Assembly: GCF_024295805.1 (NCBI RefSeq)
Contig: NZ_JANCLX010000035.1
Coordinates: forward strand, 35,302-99,301
Reading direction: 5' to 3'
Source of the DNA: Streptomyces cucumeris
Lineage (GTDB): Bacteria; Actinomycetota; Actinomycetes; Streptomycetales; Streptomycetaceae
DNA length: 64,000 nt
Positions 49,205 to 56,817 of this stretch are shown here, one piece after another (positions within the stretch are counted from its first letter, which is position 1; every line of letters starts with the position of its first letter). Below the pieces are notes generated by a model, which was not told where the DNA came from, ran no database searches, and saw nothing but the letters and a program-made list of their open reading frames with translations. The position numbers and the translations under genes are program-made.

Positions 49205-49609
49205 ATGACGACCACGGCAGCCGACACCGGCGCACCCCTTGAGGGCGGCACCGGGGGCGAGGCGTCCGGCCAGGCGTCGGGACCGGCCCCCGAGGGCCAA
49301 GGCGGCCATGGGTACGCCAAACAGAAGGACCAGCACCTCAAGCGGCTCCGCCGGATCGAGGGCCAGGTCAGGGGGTTGCAGCGGATGGTCGAGGAAGACG
49401 TCTACTGCATCGACATACTCACCCAGGTCTCGGCCGGCACCAAGGCGCTCCAGTCCTTCGCCCTCCAGCTGCTGGAGGAGCATCTGCGCCACTGTGTCGC
49501 CAGCGCGGCCGTGGAGAGCGCGGCCCAGGGCGAGCCCGAGGGCGGCAGCGAGGTGGACGCCAAGGTGGCGGAGGCCACAGCGGCCATCGCCCGGCTGCTG
49601 CGGACCTGA
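49205..49609 (+). CDS. csoR: Copper-sensing transcriptional repressor CsoR
   Basis: 134 residues, ATG 49205 after GGGAGGA. The N-terminal 40 residues are Gly/Ala-rich and look disordered. The CsoR core (about 42-125: KRLRRIEGQVRGLQRMVEEDVYCIDILTQVSAGTKAL, then LEEHLRHCVASA) has the Cu(I) ligands Cys-His-Cys (C in VYCID, H and C in LRHC). Copper binding releases CsoR from its operator and derepresses copper efflux genes. The operator dyad in front indicates autoregulation. No copper ATPase is adjacent, so the main targets lie elsewhere. Confidence 0.95.
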   Translation: MTTTAADTGAPLEGGTGGEASGQASGPAPEGQGGHGYAKQKDQHLKRLRRIEGQVRGLQRMVEEDVYCIDILTQVSAGTKALQSFALQLLEEHLRHCVASAAVESAAQGEPEGGSEVDAKVAEATAAIARLLRT

Positions 49610-49750
49610 CCGCGCCCTTTCCGGTCCGGCGCGGGCCGCGCCGGACCCCACCGGGCGGAGCGCTCCGCGCCCGCCGGCGAGGCGGTGACATCCCTCACCC
49701 GGCGTCTTTCACCTGGTGTCCAGGTCACTCCACCTGATGTCCGGGGTGTC

Positions 49751-50071
49751 TCACCCGGCGTCCGGATCGTCGGCGTCCGGATCCCGGTTCGCGGCCGGAG
49801 CCGGATCCCGGTCGGCCGTGGGACGGCCGGCGGCGGGACGGTCGGCCACGGGGCGGTCGGTCCTACGGCGGTCGGCCGAATGTGATCGGTCGGCCTTCGC
49901 GCGGTCGGCCGAATGTGATCGGTCGGCCTCCACCCGGAGAACCTCGTCGATGCGGTCCGTACTGAGCCTGTCCTCGTCCGCGCTCGACGCAGCGATCATC
50001 AAATCACCGTAGAGATCGATCTCGACGAGGGCCACGGGGTCCGGGCCTGGCGAGCCGCGACGCGCAACCAC
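49751..50071 (-). CDS. Small conserved-looking protein with repeat tail, unknown function
   Basis: 106 residues from GTG 50071, placed six bases after GGAGGTGA, a full complement of the 16S anti-Shine-Dalgarno sequence; GTG 50080 is in frame but overlaps that site. The N-terminal half (ALVEIDLYGDLMIAASSADEDRLSTDRIDEVL) looks like a folded helical segment. The C-terminal half is Asp/Arg/Ala-rich low complexity with two copies of ADRSHSADR, caused by a 27-base direct repeat (49870-49896 and 49903-49929). I do not recognise the family. The excellent ribosome site suggests strong translation. Confidence 0.7.
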   Translation of the reverse strand: MVARRGSPGPDPVALVEIDLYGDLMIAASSADEDRLSTDRIDEVLRVEADRSHSADRAKADRSHSADRRRTDRPVADRPAAGRPTADRDPAPAANRDPDADDPDAG

Positions 50072-50198
50072 GTGTTTCACCTCCTCCTGCGAGCACCTGC
50101 GAGCACTTTCGAGCAGCGGCTTCCCAGCGTAGGGATCGGTACACACTCCGCGCATGGCACGGATGGGCCATTTCGAAGGGCAGAGCGGGCCCCTCCGA

Positions 50199-51110
50199 CT
50201 ACTTCTGAGGTGATCCGACCTTCCCTGTGTAGATATCCGCGGGCTTGGGCAGCTCGACCCGGGCCGGGACCCCGAAGTCGTACAGCTCGGTGGTGGACGA
50301 CACTCCCACCGCATGGCCGGCGGTGCCCCGCGCCCGGGTTGCTTCCCGCCCGCTGGCCTGGGTACCCACGGTGAAGCGGTGACGCACCTCACGCAGCCGC
50401 CCGAGGCCGTCGAGATACGCGTCGAAGGGGACCGTGCCGTCGTCGAAGCCGTCGGCCGCGGCGGTCAGCGCCCCGCGCGCCGCCGGGGATGCCGCCCGCG
50501 CGGCGCGGCCGATGTCGGTGGTGCCGCGGTAGTGGCGCACCAGGGAACCGTCGATCCCCTCCTCCCCCACCAGGCTCGCCTCCCGGACCCCGCGCAGCAG
50601 TTCGGCGGCGGCCAGCGGGTCCGTCGCGCCTCCGGTGACCAGATTGCCGTCCGGAATGTCGGTGGTGTCCACCCGGACCCATTTGTCGGGCGGGATCCCC
50701 GCACCGCGATTGCGCATGAAGAGCGCCCCGGAGGCGAGGAGTTCGGTGATCGGCTCATGCTCGGCGGCCCCCATCGCATCCCGCGGCAGCAACAGCCGCA
50801 GCCGCCCCAGCCGCTTCTCGAAGTCGTACGCCCCGGTGCCGCGGATGGCCACGCGGGTGCCGCCGGTGGCCGTCTCCATCGTCGTACGCACCCGTGAACT
50901 GCCCTCGCGGACCAGGACATCCGCCGCCCGGTGCAGCACCGCGACCGCGGTCTCGTCCGGGGCGACCCCGCCGGGCCGCTCATCGGCCACCGTCTCGGAG
51001 GAACAGCCGCTGATCGTCGCCAGGAGCGCAGCCAGCAGACCGCCCGCCATGACCCCGGCGACCGCTCTCACCCGTCTCCGTACGCCGAGTCCGCGCCGCT
51101 GGAACTCCAT
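50199..51110 (-). CDS. Secreted lipoprotein, LppX/LprG-like
   Basis: 303 residues from ATG 51110. Signal peptide with lipobox TISGC (lipidated C at about 36) and a domain of the same general type as the lipoprotein at 35288-36163 (LHRAADVLVREGSSRVRTTMETATGG, LVRHYRGTTDIGRAARA, LYDFGVPARVELPKPADI). Probably outer-membrane-face anchored; ligand unknown. No Shine-Dalgarno sequence is evident at this start, so it could lie slightly elsewhere. Confidence 0.82.
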   Translation of the reverse strand: MEFQRRGLGVRRRVRAVAGVMAGGLLAALLATISGCSSETVADERPGGVAPDETAVAVLHRAADVLVREGSSRVRTTMETATGGTRVAIRGTGAYDFEKRLGRLRLLLPRDAMGAAEHEPITELLASGALFMRNRGAGIPPDKWVRVDTTDIPDGNLVTGGATDPLAAAELLRGVREASLVGEEGIDGSLVRHYRGTTDIGRAARAASPAARGALTAAADGFDDGTVPFDAYLDGLGRLREVRHRFTVGTQASGREATRARGTAGHAVGVSSTTELYDFGVPARVELPKPADIYTGKVGSPQK

Positions 51111-51201
51111 CGACCGTCGACCCCCTGGCCACGCTCGTCTTGGTACTTGTTCGTTTAACGATCCGGTCGGGCAGCCCGTCACGGCCCGGTAGCGTGGTCA
51201 T

Positions 51202-51420
51202 GTGCTCGACTCAGGTGACACGGGCCCCGGCGCGGACGACGGCGGCCTGCGCGACACGGCCGCCGACCGCCCCCTCACGTCCACCGTGGAGCGGGGTTCC
51301 TTCTGTCTGGCCCGCTGTAGCTGCGGCTGGTCCGGACCGGCGCGGCGCGCCCGCGGGCTGGCCCGCGAGGACGCGACGGCGCATGCGACGGCCCGTCACG
51401 CCGTGCCCGGCTCACCCTGA
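51202..51420 (+). CDS. Small CxCGW-motif protein
   Basis: 72 residues from GTG 51202. The core FCLARCSCGWSGPARRARGLAREDATAHATARH contains a Cys-x3-Cys-x-Cys-Gly-Trp motif and a late His. I recall similar short CxCGWxGPxRRAR proteins throughout Streptomyces; a zinc-ribbon-like site is plausible. Function unknown. The start codon has no clear ribosome site. Confidence 0.6.
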   Translation: MLDSGDTGPGADDGGLRDTAADRPLTSTVERGSFCLARCSCGWSGPARRARGLAREDATAHATARHAVPGSP

Positions 51421-51701
51421 CGGCGGAGCTCCCCGGCGCGCGCCGATGCCGGCGGCGCCGCCCTCCCCTCTTTCCGCCCTCCCCCGCTTCGGGGCACCCC
51501 TGGCCGCCCTCTCCCGCGGCCGTCCTCACCGACCGCCCCCTGGTGGCCGGTTGATGGCCGCTTGATGGCCGAAACGCCGAACTCCTCCCCGAACAAGCGG
51601 AACCACCGCGCCCGGCCAACCCTCTGACCAAGAGACCGGGCCCGCCGAGCGGCGGCCCGGTCGACCGTTGGAACACAGGTCGACAGGGAGGGGACACCGC
51701 C

Positions 51702-53300
51702 ATGAACCGGCGGACACTGCTGGCAGCGGGTACCGGGCTGACGGCCACGGCCGGCTTGGCCACCGCGTGCAGCGACGATGCGGGCCGGGCCGCGCCCTCC
51801 CGCTCCGCCCTCGGGTCGGACGCCCGCTCGGCCGCCGCCTCCGGCCGCCCCGGTGCACTGGCCGGATCGGCACGGGCCGCGGACTGGACCGCGCTGAGCC
51901 GTGATCTCCAGGGCGATCTGCTGCGGCCCGGCGACTCGGACTTCACCTCGGCACGGCGCCTCTACAACACCCGCTTCGACCATCTGCGCCCGGCCGGTGT
52001 CGCCTATATAGAGAACACCGCGGACATCGCCGCCTGTCTGGCCTTCGCCCGGCGGCACGACACCCCGGTGGCCATCCGCAACGGCGGCCACAGCTACGCC
52101 GGGTGGTCCAGCGGCAACGGCCGCCTCATCATCGACGTCTCCGCGCTGCGCTCGATCCGCAGCACCACCGGCGAGGCCCGGATCGGCGGCGGGGCCAAGC
52201 TCATCGACGTCTACACCACGCTCGGCGCGCGCGGGGCCACCGTCCCCGGCGGCTCCTGCCCCACGGTCGGCATCTCCGGTCTGACGCTGGGCGGCGGCCA
52301 CGGCGTGGTCTCCCGGGCGTACGGACTGACCTCGGACAGCCTCATCGGCGCGAAGATCGTCACCGCGGACGGCAAGACGCTGGACGTGTCCAAGGACCGC
52401 GAGGCCGATCTGTTCTGGGCCCTGCGCGGCGCGGGGAACGGCAACTTCGGCGTGGTCACCGAACTCCGCTTCCGCACCCACAAGACCCCTGACGGTGTCA
52501 CCGCCTATATGTCATGGCCCTGGTCCAAGGCGGCGAAGGTGCTGAGCGCCTGGCAGAAGTGGGGTCCGGACCAGCCGGACGAGATCTGGTCCTCGCTGCA
52601 CCTGTCGGCCGTCCCCGGCCGCACCCCCACCGTCTCCGTGAGCTGCTTCTCGCTGGGCAGCTACGGCGACCTCCAGAACGCCGTGGACCGGCTGGCCGAC
52701 GGTCCGGGCGGCCCCGGCCCGGCCACCCGGGTGACCCTGCGCCGCCGCGGCTACGTCGACGCGATGCGGATGTACGCGGGCTGCGGCGACACCTCGACCA
52801 CCAAATGCCACCTGCCCGGCCGGCAGCCCGGCCAGAGCAGTTCCGGAGTGCTCCAGCGCGAGACCTACGCGGCGCGCTCGGACTTCTACGACCGCTCGCT
52901 GAGCGCGGCGGGCGTCCGCGCAATGCTCGACCAGGTCGAACGGTTCGGACGGCGCACCAGCGGCGGCGGCGCGGTCAGCATCGCGCTCACCGCGCTGGGC
53001 GGCGCGGTGAACCGGGTGCCGGCCGGGAGCAGCGCGTTCGTCCACCGCCGCTCACGGTTCCTCGCGCAGTACACCGGCTCCTGGGGGGCGGGCGGCTCGG
53101 GCGACGCGCAGAACTCCTGGCTGGCCGGTGCCCATACGGCCATGCGCCGGTACGCCTCGGGCGCGGCGTACCAGAACTACACCGACGCGACCCTGCGCGA
53201 CTGGCGCAAGGCGTACTACGGATCCGCCGCGGACCGGCTGACCAAGGTGAAGAAGCGTTACGACCCGGACCGGCTCTTCGACTTCCCGCAGGCCCTGTAG
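51702..53300 (+). CDS. Tat-exported FAD-dependent oxidoreductase (BBE family), bicovalent flavin type
   Basis: 532 residues, ATG 51702 after GGGAGGGGA. Twin-arginine signal NRRTLLAAGTGLTATAGLATAC, with a lipobox-like cysteine at about 22, suggests export as a folded, lipid-anchored protein. A PCMH FAD-binding domain has H in NGGHSYAGWS and C in GGSCPTVGISGLTLGGGHG, the two residues that link 8-alpha and 6-positions of FAD in bicovalent flavoproteins. The BBE-type C-terminus ends KKRYDPDRLFDFPQAL. Members oxidise sugars, oligosaccharides or secondary metabolites. Substrate unknown; no biosynthetic genes are adjacent. Confidence 0.9.
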   Translation: MNRRTLLAAGTGLTATAGLATACSDDAGRAAPSRSALGSDARSAAASGRPGALAGSARAADWTALSRDLQGDLLRPGDSDFTSARRLYNTRFDHLRPAGVAYIENTADIAACLAFARRHDTPVAIRNGGHSYAGWSSGNGRLIIDVSALRSIRSTTGEARIGGGAKLIDVYTTLGARGATVPGGSCPTVGISGLTLGGGHGVVSRAYGLTSDSLIGAKIVTADGKTLDVSKDREADLFWALRGAGNGNFGVVTELRFRTHKTPDGVTAYMSWPWSKAAKVLSAWQKWGPDQPDEIWSSLHLSAVPGRTPTVSVSCFSLGSYGDLQNAVDRLADGPGGPGPATRVTLRRRGYVDAMRMYAGCGDTSTTKCHLPGRQPGQSSSGVLQRETYAARSDFYDRSLSAAGVRAMLDQVERFGRRTSGGGAVSIALTALGGAVNRVPAGSSAFVHRRSRFLAQYTGSWGAGGSGDAQNSWLAGAHTAMRRYASGAAYQNYTDATLRDWRKAYYGSAADRLTKVKKRYDPDRLFDFPQAL

Positions 53301-53321
53301 CGCCCGCGCACCCGCGTACAC

Positions 53322-53355
53322 ACGAAGGCCCGGCGGTTCTCCGCCGGGCCTTCGT
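53322..53355. terminator. Bidirectional terminator hairpin
   Basis: Perfect 15-base arms ACGAAGGCCCGGCGG (53322-53336) and CCGCCGGGCCTTCGT (53341-53355) with a TTCT loop, between the convergent FAD oxidoreductase and PAP2 genes. Confidence 0.85.
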
Positions 53356-53373
53356 CCGTGTACCGGTGCCGCG

Positions 53374-54096
53374 TTAGGCGGCGAGGTCCTTGCTGCCGCG
53401 CTGACCGCCCGGCGCCCGGCGCTCGGGCATCTCTTCCGGGCGCCCCTCCCCGCCCGCGGCCCCGACGGCGCGGGCGGCGCGGCCGTCCCGTACCAGCCAG
53501 CCCGCGCGGGAGCCCGCGATGGCGGTCGTCAGCGGGGTGAGCAGCATCATCGCCAGCGGCGCCAGCAGCAGGGTGACCGCCGTGCCCAGCGCGAACCCGC
53601 CGATCACGTCCGTGGGGTAGTGCACACCCATGTAGACCCGGCAGAAGCCCTCGAACAGCGCCAGCGCTATGGCGCCGACCCCGAAGGCGCGGTGGGCCAT
53701 GAAGACGCCGACCGCGATGGCCATGGTCAGCGTCGCGTGATCGCTGACGAAGGAGTAGTCGGTCTTGCCCGCGACCAGGACGTCGAGCCCCTGGTGGTCC
53801 TTGAAGGGGCGTGGCCGTTGCACGATGCCGCGGATGGGGATGTTGGCCATCAGCGCGAGCCCGGCCGCCAGCGGCGCCCATATCAGCCCCGCGACGGCGG
53901 ACGGCGCCTCCTGCGGCCGCTTGCGCACGCTCCACCAGGCGCCGAACGCCACCAGGACGAGCCCGATGACGATCCCGAACTCGCCGACGAACTCCATGAC
54001 GCGGTCGAACCAGTGGGGGGCGTCCTTGGCGAGTCCGTTGATGTCGTAGAGCAGGCTGACATCGGGGTTCGACCCGTCCAGTGCGAGTCCAGCCAT
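53374..54096 (-). CDS. PAP2-family membrane phosphatase
   Basis: 240 residues with five or six transmembrane helices. The phosphatase motifs are present with small variations: RGIVQRPRPF (motif 1), SFVSDHATLTMA (motif 2, SDH instead of SGH) and RVYMGVHYPTDVIGG (motif 3, with catalytic H and D). Expected to dephosphorylate lipid phosphates such as undecaprenyl pyrophosphate or phosphatidic acid at the outer face. The basic C-terminal tail is cytoplasmic. Monocistronic, between two hairpins. Confidence 0.92.
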   Translation of the reverse strand: MAGLALDGSNPDVSLLYDINGLAKDAPHWFDRVMEFVGEFGIVIGLVLVAFGAWWSVRKRPQEAPSAVAGLIWAPLAAGLALMANIPIRGIVQRPRPFKDHQGLDVLVAGKTDYSFVSDHATLTMAIAVGVFMAHRAFGVGAIALALFEGFCRVYMGVHYPTDVIGGFALGTAVTLLLAPLAMMLLTPLTTAIAGSRAGWLVRDGRAARAVGAAGGEGRPEEMPERRAPGGQRGSKDLAA

Positions 54097-54252
54097 GTGC
54101 CGTGGCCCCTTATCTCTTGCCTGTCGCTACATGCCGCTGACGGCCCCCGTGGTGGTGACGACCGGTGGCCGCCGCGACCGGTGCCGGAGAAACCGCCAGC
54201 CGTCCGCGCCGGACCACGCTGATCCCGTCGATGGAATCGATCCACTCTCAAG

Positions 54253-54280
54253 GGAACGCCCTCTTTCGGCCTGGCGTTCC
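54253..54280. promoter_or_regulatory. Inverted repeat upstream of the PAP2 gene
   Basis: GGAACGCC (54253-54260) and GGCGTTCC (54273-54280) are perfect 8-base arms with 12 bases between them. Located in the 252-base gap between the start of the PAP2 gene and the stop of the muramidase gene, both on the minus strand. It may be a terminator for the muramidase or an operator for the PAP2 gene. Confidence 0.4.
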
Positions 54281-54348
54281 GTTCTCAACCCAACGATCAC
54301 CGGGACGTTATCGAAGGGTGACCCATCGTCGCAGCTCAGGGGGAATCT

Positions 54349-55356
54349 TTACGCGGAGTTCGCCCGTGGCAATGCTTTTGCGCCATCTTGCGTCACCCGC
54401 GTCGCACCGATGTAGTCGGGGGTGTCGATCTTGTCGAACCTGATCACCGCTCCGGTGTAGGGAGCGTTGATCATGTACCCGCCGCCCACATACATCCCCA
54501 CGTGGTGGATCGACCTCGGATCGTCGAGATCGTAGGCGAAGAAGACGAGGTCCCCGGGGATCAGCTCGTTCCGCTTCGGGTGGGGCCCGGCGTTCCACTG
54601 GTCGTTGGCCACGCGCGGGAGCTCGATCCCGACCGACTTGTACGCCGCCTTGGTGAGCCCCGAGCAGTCGAACCTGCCGTCCTGCTCGGGCGTACCGTTA
54701 CCGCCCCACAGATACGGCTTGCCGAGCTGCTTCTGCGCGAAGTAGATCGCCCCGGCCGACTGCTGCGAGGGACGCACCCGCTGGACGGGCGCCTCGAAGC
54801 TCTTGGCGAGGGTGGTGATCGTCTTCACGTAGTTCTGCGTCTCGCGGTACGGCGGCACTCCACCGTGCTTGATCACGGCATAGGCGCCCGCGTTGTACGA
54901 GGCCAGCATGTTGTGCGTGGCGTTGCCCGGCACGTCCTTCACGTACTTGGCGAGCGAGCAGTCATAGGCGGCCGCCGACGCGATGGCATCCTTCGGATCC
55001 CAGATGTCCCGGTCGCCGTCCTTGTCGCCGTCCACGCCGTGCGCGGCCCAGGTGGAGGGGATGAACTGCGCTATCCCCCTGGCGTCGGCCGGGCTCTGCG
55101 CCTTCGCGTTCCAGCCGCTTTCCTGGTAGAGCTGTGCGGCCAGCAGCGCGGGGTTGATGGCGGGGCAGGAATTGCCCCACTTCTGCACGAGCGACTCATA
55201 CGCGGCCGGGACGGCACCTCTGGCCAGCCCGACGGTCCTGCCGCCACCGCCGCCGGTCAGATCAGCGGCGACCATATAGGTACCGACGACCAGCAGACTG
55301 ACGAACGAGGCCGAGACCCCGAGACCGACACTGACGCCCAGCCAGACCTTCCGCAC
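54349..55356 (-). CDS. Bifunctional lytic transglycosylase / NlpC-P60 endopeptidase (VirB1-like role)
   Basis: 335 residues from GTG 55356, eight bases after GGAGG; ATG 55374 is an alternative. An N-terminal signal-anchor (about 4-27), an SLT domain (about 55-185: NPALLAAQLYQESGWNAKAQSPADARGIAQFIPSTWAAHG, with catalytic Glu in QESGW, and LASYNAG) and an NlpC/P60 domain (about 205-320: DCSGLTKAAYKSVG, and HHVGMYVGGGYM). The combination cuts both glycan strands and stem peptides. It is divergent from the type IV secretion-like cluster; such muramidases (VirB1, or TcpG/TcpI in Gram-positives) open the wall for secretion channels. Confidence 0.92.
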   Translation of the reverse strand: MRKVWLGVSVGLGVSASFVSLLVVGTYMVAADLTGGGGGRTVGLARGAVPAAYESLVQKWGNSCPAINPALLAAQLYQESGWNAKAQSPADARGIAQFIPSTWAAHGVDGDKDGDRDIWDPKDAIASAAAYDCSLAKYVKDVPGNATHNMLASYNAGAYAVIKHGGVPPYRETQNYVKTITTLAKSFEAPVQRVRPSQQSAGAIYFAQKQLGKPYLWGGNGTPEQDGRFDCSGLTKAAYKSVGIELPRVANDQWNAGPHPKRNELIPGDLVFFAYDLDDPRSIHHVGMYVGGGYMINAPYTGAVIRFDKIDTPDYIGATRVTQDGAKALPRANSA

Positions 55357-55574
55357 CCGGCCATCCTCCCCCATCCGCCCGCGGCACGAACGCGTTTGCG
55401 TACCCACGGCGAAATCCAGCCGCTTCCCAGCCGAAACCATACGGTGGGGGCCGCGCCACGCGCCCCCCGTGCCTCGCCGCTCCGCCCGGGCCGCCTCCCG
55501 GCGGGCCGCACACCGCGTAGAGTCCGGCGCAGCCGAGCGCCCGGCCCACGTCCGGGGGAGGCGGGGAGGCGGAG

Positions 55575-55781
55575 ATGACGGAGCTCGACTGGCAGCGCGG
55601 CCCGGCCGGTGACGGAGGGTCGGACGCCGCCCGCCTGGAGGTGGCCGTGGCCCCGGACGGACGGATCCACCTGCGGGAGAGCGACGCCCCGCGGACGGTC
55701 GTGATCACCACCCCGGCCAAATGGGAGGCGTTCGTCAGGGGGGTCAAGGCGGGCGAGTTCGACGACTTCACCGAGGGGTGA
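55575..55781 (+). CDS. DUF397-like small protein
   Basis: 68 residues, start ATG 55575 after GGAGGCGGAG. Beta-rich sequence with RIHLRESDAPRTVVITTPAKWEAFVRGVKAGEFDDF, matching the actinobacterial DUF397 pattern. DUF397 proteins often accompany XRE regulators in Streptomyces developmental networks, but none is adjacent here. It heads the direction of the secretion-like genes, although the 338-base gap that follows suggests separate transcription. Confidence 0.82.
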   Translation: MTELDWQRGPAGDGGSDAARLEVAVAPDGRIHLRESDAPRTVVITTPAKWEAFVRGVKAGEFDDFTEG

Positions 55782-56119
55782 GGGAGGTGACGGGCCGTCG
55801 GACCGACTCCGGACGGGTGGACCCGGCGCGCCGAACGGCGTGCCCGGTCGGCGTGTCGGGTGACATGGCACTGGGCCTGATGGCGGTCACTGATCGTTGC
55901 CCGACCCCAGGGTGCGTGATACACAGAGTAACCAAAGGGCCCGGTTGCGGCGGGTTCCGCCCACCGGCCGGGCCGCCGCCGTCCACAACTTGTGCGAGAT
56001 CCGCCAAGAAATGCCGCCAAGTCGACATGCGGAAGCGGAATCGTCAGCGAAGATAGAGACCGGCCCACGCCGTGACGGCGAGCCAGATACAACTACCCAT
56101 AAGGGGCGGTGAGTTCAAA
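55782..56119. other. Intergenic region before the type IV secretion-like genes
   Basis: No convincing ORF. It contains a TTGCCC (55897-55902) and TACACA (55920-55925) pair with a 17-base spacer that could be the promoter of the cluster, followed by about 190 bases of possible leader. The leader is GC-rich at first and then purine-rich toward the ATG at 56120. Confidence 0.45.
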
Positions 56120-56428
56120 ATGTTCCTAGCGGCCGAAAAGGGCGACATCAACACCATCATCGGCGGAATCGCCCCAGACTGGGGTCCCTTCGGGAGCCTG
56201 GGCAGCGAGGCCCGCGTGATGATCGAGGTCGTGATGGCCGTCGCGCTGCTGCTCTGCTTCGGCATCGCCATCTGGGGCGCGGCCAAGCAGCGGATCGGCG
56301 CCACGGCACTGCGCGACACCTTCAGCGCGGAACAGGGCAAGGGGCTGATCGTCGCCGGTCTGACCGGCGTGTTCATCATCGGCTCACTGGGCACCCTCTT
56401 CACGATCGTGTACGGCATGGCCATCTAG
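56120..56428 (+). CDS. Small two-helix membrane protein, VirB2-pilin-like position
   Basis: 102 residues. Start ATG 56120 follows GGCGGTGAG; GTG 56072 in frame is less likely. Two hydrophobic helices (about 34-53 and 76-99: MIEVVMAVALLLCFGIAIWGAA; GLIVAGLTGVFIIGSLGTLFTIVYGM) joined by a short polar loop of about 22 residues. Size, topology and first position in a cluster with VirB8-, VirB6- and VirB4-like genes fit a pilin/VirB2-type component. There is no cleaved signal peptide visible, so the VirB2 assignment is inference from context. Confidence 0.8.
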   Translation: MFLAAEKGDINTIIGGIAPDWGPFGSLGSEARVMIEVVMAVALLLCFGIAIWGAAKQRIGATALRDTFSAEQGKGLIVAGLTGVFIIGSLGTLFTIVYGMAI

Positions 56429-56464
56429 CCCCGCCCGGAGCGGCGGACGGGCCGGGAGGGGAGC

Positions 56465-56659
56465 GTGGAACCCGTGGCACGGCGGACGCGCCGGAGCACG
56501 GAGTGCGCTCCGCGCTTCGAGCCCCGGAGCCGCCCCCAGCCCCCGGCGTACGCCCCCACCTCCGAGCCTCCGCCCCCGATCCCCTCTACCGGCCCCACTC
56601 CCGCTACCCGAGGCTGCTCCCTGATGCCCGCCCTTCCCGCTGAGGTCGTGTCAGCTTGA
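56465..56659 (+). CDS. Small proline-rich ORF, coupled within the cluster
   Basis: 64 residues from GTG 56465, preceded by GGGAGGGGA at about five bases. Rich in Pro, Arg and Ser (PRSRPQPPAYAPTSEPPPPIPSTGPTP). Its TGA stop overlaps the ATG of the next small ORF (TGATG). No recognised domain. The ribosome site and overlap favour a real gene, but base composition alone could create such a frame. Confidence 0.5.
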   Translation: MEPVARRTRRSTECAPRFEPRSRPQPPAYAPTSEPPPPIPSTGPTPATRGCSLMPALPAEVVSA

Positions 56660-56817
56660 TGTCCACTCACACCACCGCGCCCGAGCGTCAGTCCGCACCG
56701 TTACCGTCGTATACGGGTGGCGGAAGAGCGACCATGGTCGACGTGGCCGGTACGGGCGGCAGACGCGATCCGGTCGGCGGCAGGCTTGGCACGGTTGAAG
56801 GGGCGTACGCACGATGA
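56659..56817 (+). CDS. 52-residue coupling ORF with a TTA codon
   Basis: Starts MSTHTTAPERQSAPLPSY and ends GTVEGAYAR. ATG 56659 overlaps the previous stop (TGATG), and its TGA overlaps the ATG of the VirB8-like gene (ATGA). Leucine 15 is encoded by TTA (56701-56703), the rare codon read only by the bldA tRNA in Streptomyces. Gly/Arg-rich with no recognised fold. If translated and coupled, it would put the downstream genes under developmental bldA control. Confidence 0.55.
   Translation: MSTHTTAPERQSAPLPSYTGGGRATMVDVAGTGGRRDPVGGRLGTVEGAYAR

Noticed and set aside
51702..53300. FAD-linked oxidase as part of a biosynthetic gene cluster
   Set aside because: No core biosynthetic, tailoring or resistance genes flank it; neighbours are lipoprotein and PAP2 genes.
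54061..54090. GGTTCGACCC tRNA T-loop-like sequence
   Set aside because: It lies inside the PAP2 coding sequence, with no acceptor stem or anticodon arm around it; no tRNA was recognised anywhere.
41358..55440. ydaO-type c-di-AMP riboswitch in front of either NlpC/P60 gene
   Set aside because: Such elements are common before Streptomyces wall hydrolases, but the conserved core segments were not found upstream of 42464 or 55356.
56465..56817. CRISPR or repeat array in the secretion-like locus
   Set aside because: No periodic repeats; the region consists of small overlapping ORFs. No CRISPR array was seen in the window.
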